A stretch of 48,035 nucleotides of DNA from an uncultured Bacteroidales bacterium (GTDB lineage: Bacteria > Bacteroidota > Bacteroidia > Bacteroidales > P3). A program made the position numbers and the translations under genes. The DNA lies in NCBI GenBank assembly GCA_937886715.1, contig CAKZZD010000031.1:1-48035 (forward strand). Direction: 5' to 3'. Every line of letters begins with the position of its first letter. Positions within the stretch are counted from its first letter, which is position 1. Below are positions 8,501 through 14,765 of this stretch, piece by piece. Below the pieces are notes generated by a model that made no database searches, was not told where the DNA came from, and saw only the letters and a list, made by a program, of their open reading frames with translations.

Positions 8501-8642
8501 TGAATTAGTAGATAAAATATTAAACTCAAAGCGAACAAGTCCTGTTGCAGACACTTCGGATTTGGAACGTGAAATCGACCAACATGTCTACGCCCTCTAT
8601 AACCTCACTCCGGAAGAAATCGCAATAATAGAACAAAACTAA
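5535..8642 (+). CDS. Eco57I-type N6-adenine DNA methyltransferase with mosaic specificity region
   Basis: 1035 aa. Conserved blocks are FYTPKEIVRYM (Y352-T353-P354), the SAM-binding motif I CDPAIGSGAF (D453), NIYGVDIERGAIDIARLRFW, and the catalytic motif IANPPY (N652-Y655). The region after NPPY should read the target sequence. From about 7468 to 8555 the DNA becomes strikingly AT-rich, then reverts for the last 25 or so codons (ending EREIDQHVYALYNLTPEE). One 60-base stretch before the switch (7081-7140) has 34 G+C; one inside it (7741-7800) has 20. Residues about 382-416, between the YTP block and motif I, are encoded by three palindromes. The N-terminus resembles the large PglX/YeeA-like methylases; I see no clear nuclease motif, so cleavage probably falls to the PLD-helicase upstream. 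Confidence 0.88.
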   Translation: MKEKLRTLFQQKFNPKDYRKTVLENLLHAQQLLNEPQFLEETNDGDRIYGLGYLTDADGKQIGLYYTDVVSGDVCRKRVGFRQMMKSYVKYGADAAIAVFADKEHWRLSYMSDLKGGETSAKRFSYILGDPNGQYNTPVNRLAQLGTQVPRLRLKDIFEAFSVETLSKEFFDKYHQHYDHIVDELAKQGKIGAQYHDYVKKMMGRIIFLHFLQKKGWLNGNQYFLRDLYFMSSYQADFLEQVLEPLFFGIFNTETTQRERLFADEHWDKKLLEEWKSLPYLNGGLFERDEVDKLHIKLPASLYEDLFTFLASYNFTVDENDPDDAEVGVDPEMLGKIFESLLEDNKAKGAFYTPKEIVRYMCKESLIAYLDNKFQPSDITDNVPKGHNLNNPTQESEKLSQCGDSNNREKCVSETRDLKSSIRAFVETHEMQPELEPYRDILDAALRNVKICDPAIGSGAFPMGLLNELWRCREAIEETASRVDLKKQIIENNIYGVDIERGAIDIARLRFWLSIVVDAEEPEPLPNFDYKFMQGNSLIESYKGIDLSRISNRLPGGQSKSTQLLLGLDSDFSKKNLQRLMRDYFSVTDHKQKASMRQAINDEVKRLITDFIGGTASDLEKLDPSANQDFFLWHTWFKDIFDNGGFDIIIANPPYIDSETMVVTMPDVRQYYSEKFKTAKGNWDIFVVFIEHGLNISAKGGVFSFIVPNKLIAAKYATQIREEIEKNCIIAIRDYSRVDVFANASVYPCTIIGTKTKQDNNMIFAEMSSKDCISKYNVIPQATFNSCKYWDVFFNESHTVDIIKKYLSEKAISEYSNISVTAAATVSEAYQLKEIMFDADCLKSNCLQVVNTGTIDPYSNLWGVYPMQYIKNKYLYPQVAASDLKQMNGNRLIQAKHSKIIVAGMSKRIEAILDGGNTLAGKSTTIVLCDDISLLKYILGIINSKLSTYCLSIIFNSLKMAGGFMNVATREVQSMTIPDVVDKAKYSVIELVDKILNSKRTSPVADTSDLEREIDQHVYALYNLTPEEIAIIEQN
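6679..6782 (+). repeat. Three palindromes in the methyltransferase linker
   Basis: First: ATGTCCC (6679-6685), loop GAA, GGGACAT (6689-6695). Second: nested, CCCCACAC (6707-6714) with GTGTGGGG (6737-6744), enclosing GCGAAA-AGC-TTTCGC (6721-6735). Third: GCGTGTC (6766-6772), loop GGA, GACACGC (6776-6782). All keep the reading frame and fall in a non-conserved linker of low-complexity, Asn/Ser/Glu-rich sequence. Confidence 0.8.
7468..8555 (+). other. AT-rich imported target-recognition segment of the methyltransferase
   Basis: Base composition and codon choice change abruptly within a few bases of the NPPY motif and change back near the C-terminus, while the reading frame stays open. This is the pattern expected when a specificity domain has been swapped by recombination. 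Confidence 0.7.
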
Positions 8643-8664
8643 TTATTGAATTCTCCAAACCGGC

Positions 8665-8708
8665 ATGGCCTGTTGAAAAATTTTTCTTCTCAACAGGCCA
8701 TTTCTTTG
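8665..8708 (+). terminator. Terminator after the methyltransferase gene
   Basis: A perfect 12-bp stem (ATGGCCTGTTGA at 8665-8676 with TCAACAGGCCAT at 8690-8701) is followed by TTCTTTG. The T-rich tail runs straight into the promoter of the AbiH gene. Confidence 0.85.
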
Positions 8709-8716
8709 TATCTTTG
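8709..8716 (+). promoter_or_regulatory. Promoter -7 element (TATCTTTG) of the AbiH operon
   Basis: TATCTTTG followed by CA, 16 bases before the ATG at 8733, fits the Bacteroidota consensus. It gives AbiH and probably the two genes behind it their own transcription start. Confidence 0.8.
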
Positions 8717-8732
8717 CAAAAAATAAATATCT

Positions 8733-9683
8733 ATGGAACAAAACAATAAGGCCACATTAAAAGCAATGATTTTTATAGGTAATGGATTTGACGTTGCACA
8801 CGGATATAAAACAAAATATAGTGAATTCTATGCCAATAGTTTTGAATTAAAAGAGTTGGCAAGCGATGGAAATGTTTTATGCCAACACATTTTAGACAAT
8901 GTCAAAGGCGACTTATGGCAAGACTTGGAATGTGGGCTATATGAATATTCAAAAAGTCTTACATTAAAATATGGGGAAGGTGATAAAAAATCCTCAACTA
9001 TTTTTAAACAAGAGTTTAGTGAACTACGTTCCGCCCTCTTCAATTATTTAAAGAAGGCTTCCAATGTTAGTGTCATGAATAACCCAGGATACTTTGTTGG
9101 AGAACTATCCAAAGAATGGGCAAGATTGGATTATCAGATTGTGTCATTTAACTACACACCAATTGTCGCGGCATATACAACAGATGCATCTCTTTATAGC
9201 TCAAACTTGTCCTTTAACAAGGATAGAATCATTTATCAGCATGGATGCATGTATAATCCCGAGCGGGGAATTGATAATACAGCGGCGGATATAGTTTTGG
9301 GAATAGATGATAGTCAGAAGGTTGAACTATTACATTCCTTTTTGTATAAAACTCTGCAAAATATATATGACATTACTGACTTAGTTGGCGCAATGGAGGA
9401 AAAGAATGTTTATATTGTTTTTGGGTGTTCAATGGGGCCATCGGACCATAATTACTTCAGGACACTCTTTGGTGGGAATATGCAAAACAAAACATATATC
9501 ATATATGGTCATGGAAATGATGCTTTGGAGTCCATAAAGGGATATGCAATGGAATATACAGGAGGCAGGTATAACTTCCAAACAGAAAACCATAATATAA
9601 TACATTTCATTGATGATAGTATTCAACGAAAAGCCATGTTGGAAACAAAAAAAGTAATTGATGGTCTTCTGACAACGAAATGA
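8733..9683 (+). CDS. abiH: AbiH-family abortive phage infection protein
   Basis: 316 aa, soluble. The N-terminal IGNGFDVAHGYKTKYSEFY (from about residue 12), the central IVSFNYT and IYQHGCM, DIVLGIDD, and the C-terminal IVFGCSMGPSDHNYFRTLF are the characteristic blocks of the AbiH family (known from the lactococcal abortive infection protein). The IGNGFD and GCSMG-SD loops look like nucleotide-binding loops. The DNA is AT-rich compared with the restriction genes before it, pointing to separate acquisition. It is first in a likely operon with the AbiJ-like and membrane-protein genes. The family call is strong; the trigger and target are unknown. Confidence 0.88.
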   Translation: MEQNNKATLKAMIFIGNGFDVAHGYKTKYSEFYANSFELKELASDGNVLCQHILDNVKGDLWQDLECGLYEYSKSLTLKYGEGDKKSSTIFKQEFSELRSALFNYLKKASNVSVMNNPGYFVGELSKEWARLDYQIVSFNYTPIVAAYTTDASLYSSNLSFNKDRIIYQHGCMYNPERGIDNTAADIVLGIDDSQKVELLHSFLYKTLQNIYDITDLVGAMEEKNVYIVFGCSMGPSDHNYFRTLFGGNMQNKTYIIYGHGNDALESIKGYAMEYTGGRYNFQTENHNIIHFIDDSIQRKAMLETKKVIDGLLTTK

Positions 9684-9740
9684 AAAGTTGGGGTTCTAAA
9701 AACCTCTCCCAAAGTGATTTGTTTTTTTTACAAAAAAAAT

Positions 9741-10622
9741 ATGACTAAACTATTTTCTCAGCGATATGGATATAGCACATTGGCGGATGTTATAATTCGG
9801 GAGGATATGCCCGAAGCGATTCAAAATGCAATTTGCAATTGCTATGATAAAATGCCGGATGCTAATATTCCTGATCATGATGTAGGAGGATATATCGGAG
9901 TTAAAAATGCTTTAACTGAGTATTTATGGTGTAACTTTTTAAATAATAGAACAGAAGACCTGTATGAAAAGCATCGTTACGGAGAAAACATAGATGTCTT
10001 TATTGATACACTATTGGACAATGATTATCCGTGGTATTTGAAATTAGACATGATAGAAATGTCATTAGCCTATCTATTTGATGTTTACAAAGAAAATAGT
10101 TATGGATTTAAAGAAAGTCCCTCTGTTTTTGAAAAGAATATCAATAAAGAATTTGCACGATTAAATTATGCATACCGCATTGTTGATCATTTTATAGTTG
10201 AAATCACATCTGAAAAGGAAATAAAAGCTGTCGAAAAAGCCATTGACACAAACAGTGACAATGTCAGAGTGCATCTTGCAAGTGCTCTTGAACTGATGTC
10301 AAAGCGACCTAGTGGAGAATATAGAAGTTCAATTAAAGAATCAATATCGGCCGTAGAAAAATGGTGCAGGAAATGTACGGGGGAAAAAGATCTACGCCCT
10401 GCACTTAATAAGTTATCTTCTAAAGGCATAAAAATCCACCCAAAACTTCACTCAACATTTAATATATTGTACGAGTATACAAATCACGAAGATTCAGGAA
10501 TACGACACGCACTTATGGATGAGGATGGCACATATACACCATCTATGGATGAGGCTGTCTTTATGATTGTGACTTGCAGCGCTTTTATAAACTATTTAAA
10601 CAAGAAAAACACACAAATTTGA
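9741..10622 (+). CDS. AbiJ-like abortive infection protein with C-terminal HEPN-type domain
   Basis: 293 aa from the ATG at 9741. The start nine codons earlier (9714) would add an unlikely Phe/Tyr/Lys-rich tail. The N-terminus (LFSQRYGYSTLADVIIRED then AIQNAICNCYD) matches the AbiJ N-terminal domain 4 type. The C-terminus (about 190-290) has SIKESISAVEKWCRK, GIKIHPKLHSTFNILYEYT, GIRHALMDE and VTCSAFINYL, the typical all-helical abortive infection C-domain, probably HEPN-related and thus possibly an RNase. It lies 57 bp after abiH with no clear promoter between, so the two are probably co-transcribed. Family call good; catalytic activity inferred. Confidence 0.8.
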   Translation: MTKLFSQRYGYSTLADVIIREDMPEAIQNAICNCYDKMPDANIPDHDVGGYIGVKNALTEYLWCNFLNNRTEDLYEKHRYGENIDVFIDTLLDNDYPWYLKLDMIEMSLAYLFDVYKENSYGFKESPSVFEKNINKEFARLNYAYRIVDHFIVEITSEKEIKAVEKAIDTNSDNVRVHLASALELMSKRPSGEYRSSIKESISAVEKWCRKCTGEKDLRPALNKLSSKGIKIHPKLHSTFNILYEYTNHEDSGIRHALMDEDGTYTPSMDEAVFMIVTCSAFINYLNKKNTQI

Positions 10623-10685
10623 ATAGAAATGACCACGGCTGGTTGCCATTGACTTAAATGTAAATTGTAATAAAACAACAATTAA

Positions 10686-11522
10686 ATGCAAAAAAAGAAG
10701 AAACGAATTATTTTTCTCTCATTATTACTTATTCTTATCTGTCCAATTATTATTAATGTCATAATGCTAATTCCATGTAAATGGGCAAGCGGAGACAATG
10801 TATGGATAGGATTCTGGGGATCTTATTTGGGCTCAATGTTATCTGCAGGTGCTGCATTTGTTATTTTATACATTCAGAGAAAGGATAATCATAATGAAAA
10901 TAATAATAACCGTCAAGCAAACAAGGTAGAGAATGCCAAAAATAGAAAATTACAAATAAATGAAATTCACTATCGGCAAGAGCTAAACTGGCTCGGTGAT
11001 TTCCGTAAAGCCGTTGTTGAGAATATTAACGTATATACACCCCATAATTTATTGTATATTATAAACACTCTTCTCCAAGACGAATATACTCAAGCCCAAA
11101 ACCAAGAGGTTCAAGATAAAACTAACAAACTTTTAGAAAAATATGTCCAGGCAGACACTACTGTCGGAATAATCATGCCGACATCAATGAATGACAATCT
11201 TTTGGCCTATAACAATAAAAGAAAGGAAATGTTCAGTTTTCTATGCAATATAATTAATGATTTACAGGTAATAGGATATGCCATTCTGACCATTAAGAGT
11301 CCAGATTATAGATTCACACAAAAACTACTTGATCGTTGTTCTTCAACAGACTTGAAAGATATTTTACAAGGCCCAGTAGAACCAATGTACGGCAAAATTG
11401 AATTGTGGCTTGAGAATAAATACAAAGAAATACTAAATAATTTCGATGATTTTCGTCTTTCTTCAATAGATTGTGTCAATATAGAACTAAATCGAATTAA
11501 TCAAATTCTTCAGAAGGAGTAA
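10686..11522 (+). CDS. Two-TM membrane protein with cytoplasmic domain, unknown function
   Basis: 278 aa. Residues about 8-29 and 40-65 are hydrophobic segments; the second begins with the glycine-rich FWGSYLGSMLSAGAAF seen in small membrane proteins of defence islands. An Asn/Lys-rich linker follows, then a mostly helical, charged domain to the C-terminus. I recognise no catalytic motif. It follows the AbiJ-like gene after 63 bp and shares its AT-rich composition, so it may be a membrane effector or anchor of that module. It ends 22 bp from the stop of the convergent AbiE-linked gene. Confidence 0.65.
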   Translation: MQKKKKRIIFLSLLLILICPIIINVIMLIPCKWASGDNVWIGFWGSYLGSMLSAGAAFVILYIQRKDNHNENNNNRQANKVENAKNRKLQINEIHYRQELNWLGDFRKAVVENINVYTPHNLLYIINTLLQDEYTQAQNQEVQDKTNKLLEKYVQADTTVGIIMPTSMNDNLLAYNNKRKEMFSFLCNIINDLQVIGYAILTIKSPDYRFTQKLLDRCSSTDLKDILQGPVEPMYGKIELWLENKYKEILNNFDDFRLSSIDCVNIELNRINQILQKE

Positions 11523-11544
11523 TTCATATGTTTTTATAAAAGGC

Positions 11545-12270
11545 TCAAATAGCCCACGAAGAAGAAGTCACAAAATGATTGCTTTCATGTAGAGTATGCT
11601 CTTGCTCACGATATTCCTTCAGTGCTTCCATATAGTCTTTGATCTTATCCCCAATAATCTTCTCTCCAGTTTTAAGGATTACGCGGTCGCAGAAATGGAG
11701 TTCTTGTAATGCCTTACCAAGAATGTATTGCTTATTCTTGTGAGGGTCATGGGTGTTCAACGTATACTCCTTTTTTATGGAATCTAGTATCTCCAAGTAG
11801 TATAGTGCCAATGTACCTGTCGTGATTATATCGCTCGCAGTCTTCAAATTGAGGACCCTCTGAATTTCATTCTTAGTGGTTTTGTCCATCACCAAGTCCT
11901 TTCCCTTTTCAATGATGTCTATGTCGGAAAACTTCAGCAGGTCTTTACAGGAAGGCCAATCACCGTCTTTCCAAGCCTTGGGCAAGTTTACATTGACATT
12001 ATTTACAAATGATTGGATGTTAATCAAGGCCCCAATTTGTAATACGTTCGAACTGATTACATATTGGCAGTCTTTAATAATTTGATTGACATTCGTGAAA
12101 CTAATGTCAAGACTGTTCACAATCCATGACATCACTTTATTGCAATAGTCTTGTGCTGTTTTGATGTCATAGTGTCCTGACAACAAAAGCGCCTTATTTT
12201 CAGCTTGAATTATATCTAATTCCCGTAAAGAGATTTTTTTATCTCGAGTTGTAGCGACGAATCTTACCAT
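11545..12270 (-). CDS. Unknown protein coupled to AbiEii toxin
   Basis: 241 aa, soluble, mostly helical by eye, with no motif I recognise. Its ATG overlaps the last codons of the AbiEii gene by 7 bp in another frame, so it is very likely translated by coupling and belongs to the same operon. Standard AbiE systems have two genes; a third conserved partner would be new to me. It could be a modulator of the toxin, a second antitoxin, or an unrelated passenger. The gene is convergent with the membrane-protein gene. Confidence 0.65.
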   Translation of the reverse strand: MVRFVATTRDKKISLRELDIIQAENKALLLSGHYDIKTAQDYCNKVMSWIVNSLDISFTNVNQIIKDCQYVISSNVLQIGALINIQSFVNNVNVNLPKAWKDGDWPSCKDLLKFSDIDIIEKGKDLVMDKTTKNEIQRVLNLKTASDIITTGTLALYYLEILDSIKKEYTLNTHDPHKNKQYILGKALQELHFCDRVILKTGEKIIGDKIKDYMEALKEYREQEHTLHESNHFVTSSSWAI

Positions 12271-13343
12271 AAACCTTTTGTTTTTTGCAAAGATACATTA
12301 TGTAATGCCTGATACAGATAGAAGAATGCCTCTGGATTGGACTTCTTTAACTTGTTGAGTTTTGTGTATTCAAATTCATTAAACTGCCAGTCCTTTATGC
12401 GTTCCAATTGCCGATTGTTGTATTTCTCTATCACGGTACTTTCGGATTCTATTAGCGATACAAGATAGACGACTTTGGCGGCGGACAGGATGGCCTTCTC
12501 CAGGTGATATGTTTCGGAGAAGATGTGGGAGGAGGCTTGTTTGATGCCATGCGTCAGCACAGGGTAGTCGACATTATTTAGGCCTTGACGAAAGCAGATG
12601 GAAAGAGCGTGGCCTTTCGTGTCACGAAGGATGTCGTCCACTAAATATGGCTCATTTCGATACCCTATTTCCTGTTGGACTATGGCATGGTACACAGCGG
12701 TAATTGTCTTTATGTCGTCTGCTTTGTCGAACAATATTCCTATATCATAAAGCTGCTTTATTATTTCCATCCCACACTCTTTGTCCTCTTTGCGATAGGG
12801 CACACCAATAGTTCGCGGAGCGAAAGCTGTCAGTTTGTCCGCAAGAAGGTTGTTGGCATCTGGAACACATACCGTCCTGTTCTCACCTTCTGTTGCAAGG
12901 AAGATGTTGTCGATGGGTAACTTGATTGTTTGGATGTAAGGAATTTGTTCGAAAAGAATATCTAATTTAATGTACGATTCTTTGTTTTCGACGACAGAGG
13001 GATAATAAAACTTATAGTGTGCCTTTGGTACTAAACCAGTCGTATGGGGCCGCCCTTCTATACGGGAAAAGTTCTTGCACGAAGCAACTTGTTGAAGTGC
13101 TGTATTCAAATTTGTTGTGTCTGGAGGAAGTATGATATCAATATCGATAGATAGCCGGTGTGGCTCATTAAATAACAGCATCAATGATGTACCGCCTCTG
13201 AAAACAAAACGGAGTGGGGATTCGGCAAGACCTTCCAACAGCAATAAGGCCTTGATGGATTTCTCAACTAAGATTTTGTCGGCTTTGTATTTTCTGGACA
13301 TCTGGTTTATCCAGTCGGCGGTAAATGAGTATTGTGTAATCAT
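12264..13343 (-). CDS. abiEii: AbiEii/AbiGii-family nucleotidyltransferase toxin
   Basis: 359 aa. The nucleotidyltransferase signature is clear: FRGGTSLMLLF near residues 48-58, then HRLSIDIDIILP, giving the GGTSL and DxD metal-binding motifs. A downstream block, LLADKLTAFAPRTIG and KD-C-EIIKQLYDIGILF, is also typical of the family. These enzymes are the toxin half of type IV toxin-antitoxin phage defence systems; related enzymes add nucleotides to tRNA or other targets. It starts 3 bp after the stop of the AbiEi gene. Family firm; exact substrate unknown. Confidence 0.9.
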   Translation of the reverse strand: MITQYSFTADWINQMSRKYKADKILVEKSIKALLLLEGLAESPLRFVFRGGTSLMLLFNEPHRLSIDIDIILPPDTTNLNTALQQVASCKNFSRIEGRPHTTGLVPKAHYKFYYPSVVENKESYIKLDILFEQIPYIQTIKLPIDNIFLATEGENRTVCVPDANNLLADKLTAFAPRTIGVPYRKEDKECGMEIIKQLYDIGILFDKADDIKTITAVYHAIVQQEIGYRNEPYLVDDILRDTKGHALSICFRQGLNNVDYPVLTHGIKQASSHIFSETYHLEKAILSAAKVVYLVSLIESESTVIEKYNNRQLERIKDWQFNEFEYTKLNKLKKSNPEAFFYLYQALHNVSLQKTKGLW

Positions 13344-13346
13344 GGT

Positions 13347-14057
13347 TTAGCTTATTTCATCCAGTATTTCTTCTATTATATTACGACGTCCCCTGCGGCC
13401 TGCATAACGGAGCATCCGGCTGGTATTGACGGCATAGGAAGCGGTGGCATTCGCATAGATTTCGACAATCTCTGTATTTTGGAAAGGGAACAACCGGTCG
13501 ATAGCAAAGTCCACCAGTATCTTTTCCAACGATGCCATCGGCAAATCAGACACTTTAATGGTCGGCGCTCCAATAGCCATATTTCGAACCACAATGTATC
13601 CGTCATAATAAGGCACTTCCTCGTTTATGTTACGGTAGAGTACGGTGCGACGATAAGCAGCCCTAATTTCATAGTATGCTGCCTCGGCAGCATCACGTTC
13701 CACATCGACAAAAAATAACTGTGTGTTGAGTAGGTGGTGCACAAAGGCATTTGCCACAGAAAGATCCCATTGGCAATAACTTGCAAAAGGAAGCCGTCGG
13801 TGCATAATATTTGCGATCTCCTCGGTCTTTCGGTAGATATTGGGCTCAAATATTGTTTTTCTCCCCAATTGATATACGCCCCGTCCAATTGGATAGATGA
13901 TGCCTTTGTCAACCAAAGAATAAATTTTCCATCTAATTGTAGAAATTGGCATATCCGGGGAATAGCTGCGGTAGAAATCAGCAATATCTTTAGACGATAT
14001 TTGAGTTCTGTGTTCCAGTGTGTTGCATAATTCATCTATGTGTAAGGTGTCGTACAT
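13347..14057 (-). CDS. abiEi: AbiEi-family antitoxin and autorepressor
   Basis: 236 aa from the ATG at 14057 (MYDTLHIDEL). A longer frame begins at 14132 but would run through the promoter at 14079-14086. An N-terminal winged helix is visible (IADFYRSYSPDMPISTIRWKI, then LVDKGIIYPIGRGVYQLG, about residues 20-70), followed by the AbiEi C-domain with LPMASLEKILVDFAIDRLF. AbiEi proteins neutralise AbiEii and repress their own operon by binding inverted repeats. Such an inverted repeat lies just upstream (14088-14130). Confidence 0.87.
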   Translation of the reverse strand: MYDTLHIDELCNTLEHRTQISSKDIADFYRSYSPDMPISTIRWKIYSLVDKGIIYPIGRGVYQLGRKTIFEPNIYRKTEEIANIMHRRLPFASYCQWDLSVANAFVHHLLNTQLFFVDVERDAAEAAYYEIRAAYRRTVLYRNINEEVPYYDGYIVVRNMAIGAPTIKVSDLPMASLEKILVDFAIDRLFPFQNTEIVEIYANATASYAVNTSRMLRYAGRRGRRNIIEEILDEIS

Positions 14058-14078
14058 TTTCACTATGATTTGTTGGTG

Positions 14079-14086
14079 CAAAGATA
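14079..14086 (-). promoter_or_regulatory. Promoter -7 element (TATCTTTG) of the AbiE operon
   Basis: The - strand reads TATCTTTG followed by CA, 21 bases before the ATG at 14057. This decides the short start of AbiEi. Confidence 0.82.
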
Positions 14087-14087
14087 C

Positions 14088-14130
14088 GCAAATTTTTGAC
14101 ACTAAATTAAAATTATTGACAAAAATTTGC
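14088..14130. promoter_or_regulatory. Candidate AbiEi operator
   Basis: Perfect 11-bp inverted repeats GCAAATTTTTG (14088-14098) and CAAAAATTTGC (14120-14130) lie immediately upstream of the -7 element, with centres 32 bp apart (three helical turns). This is the arrangement expected for an autorepressor that binds as two units. Confidence 0.6.
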
Positions 14131-14230
14131 ATTCGCGGATTAGTAAAAGATTTTTAAGTTTGCATTTTTTTTGCATAGTGTAATTGTTTTGTCATAAAAC
14201 AACCTAAAAAAGGTGAAAGAATAAGTTTTG

Positions 14231-14305
14231 TATATGTTTTGTATATGCTAACTATATGGTAAGTATATGGTGGAAATATGGTGTATGTATAGGATGGATA
14301 TATGG
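14231..14305 (+). repeat. Phased TATATGG array with 11-bp period
   Basis: TATATG starts at 14231, 14242, 14253 and 14264, exactly 11 bp apart. AATATGG follows at 14275 in the same phase, a weaker TGTATAG at 14286, and a last TATATGG at 14299. One unit per helical turn puts all copies on the same face of the DNA. Confidence 0.75.
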
Positions 14306-14454
14306 GACAGAATAGCGGCGTAACGAGCCGACATCACCAAGGGATCGCCGAAGGATCACCGAAGGAACAATAAGTTTAAATGTGGGGATGCGTAAATGTG
14401 GGAATGTGTTTGCTCCAACCTTTTGCACGTTGCATGTCGGGGTGACGACCTCTT

Positions 14455-14487
14455 GCCGACTTGGTGCTGACTTGGTGCCGACTTCCG
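14455..14487 (+). repeat. Three 11-bp tandem units (GCCGACTTGGT)
   Basis: GCCGACTTGGT, GCTGACTTGGT and GCCGACTTCCG follow each other without gap. Non-coding as far as I can see. Confidence 0.75.
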
Positions 14488-14722
14488 TGAAACATTATGA
14501 AAAAATGTTCCTCAGAAGGCGATGGAAATGTGTTAATGCGGGAATGCGCTTTAAGAATGCATAAATGTGTGTGATTTTTCGGATTGAGTATGACTTTTTT
14601 ACTTACATTTTTTATATCTTTAGGAGGATAATCAGTTATGGGAATAATTTGATTATTAGGAGCTTGTTTATTGTTCGTACAAAAATGTGTAATTTTATAG
14701 TGTTTAGTATTAGAAAAATGTG

Positions 14723-14730
14723 TATTTTTG
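14723..14730 (+). promoter_or_regulatory. Promoter -7 element (TATTTTTG) of the first DUF4143 ATPase
   Basis: TATTTTTG followed by CA, 35 bases before the ATG at 14766, fits the consensus TAnnTTTG. Confidence 0.7.
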
Positions 14731-14765
14731 CATCGAAAAACAATGTAAAAATGTGTAAATAGGAT

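Larger units (their letters stand above)
14131..14722. other. Repeat-rich intergenic region
   Basis: No gene is supported. The region holds an inverted repeat TTGTTTT (14184-14190) / AAAACAA (14196-14202), an 11-bp-phased TATATGG array (14231-14305), a doublet of GATC(G/A)CCGAAG units (14345-14366), a 16-bp doublet around 14378-14410, three 11-bp GCCGACTTGGT-like units (14455-14487) and a copy of GGGAATGCGCTTTAA near 14540 that recurs behind the next gene. Confidence 0.6.

Noticed and set aside
12600..12640. Near-palindrome CCTTTCGTG/CACGAAGG in abiEii
   Set aside because: The arms do not match exactly and the encoded residues fit a normal protein stretch, so it was not grouped with the in-frame palindromes.
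14378..14560. CRISPR-like array in the AATGTG/GCCGACTTGGT region
   Set aside because: The repeats are short, adjacent and irregular, without unique spacers of constant length, and there is no cas gene in the window.
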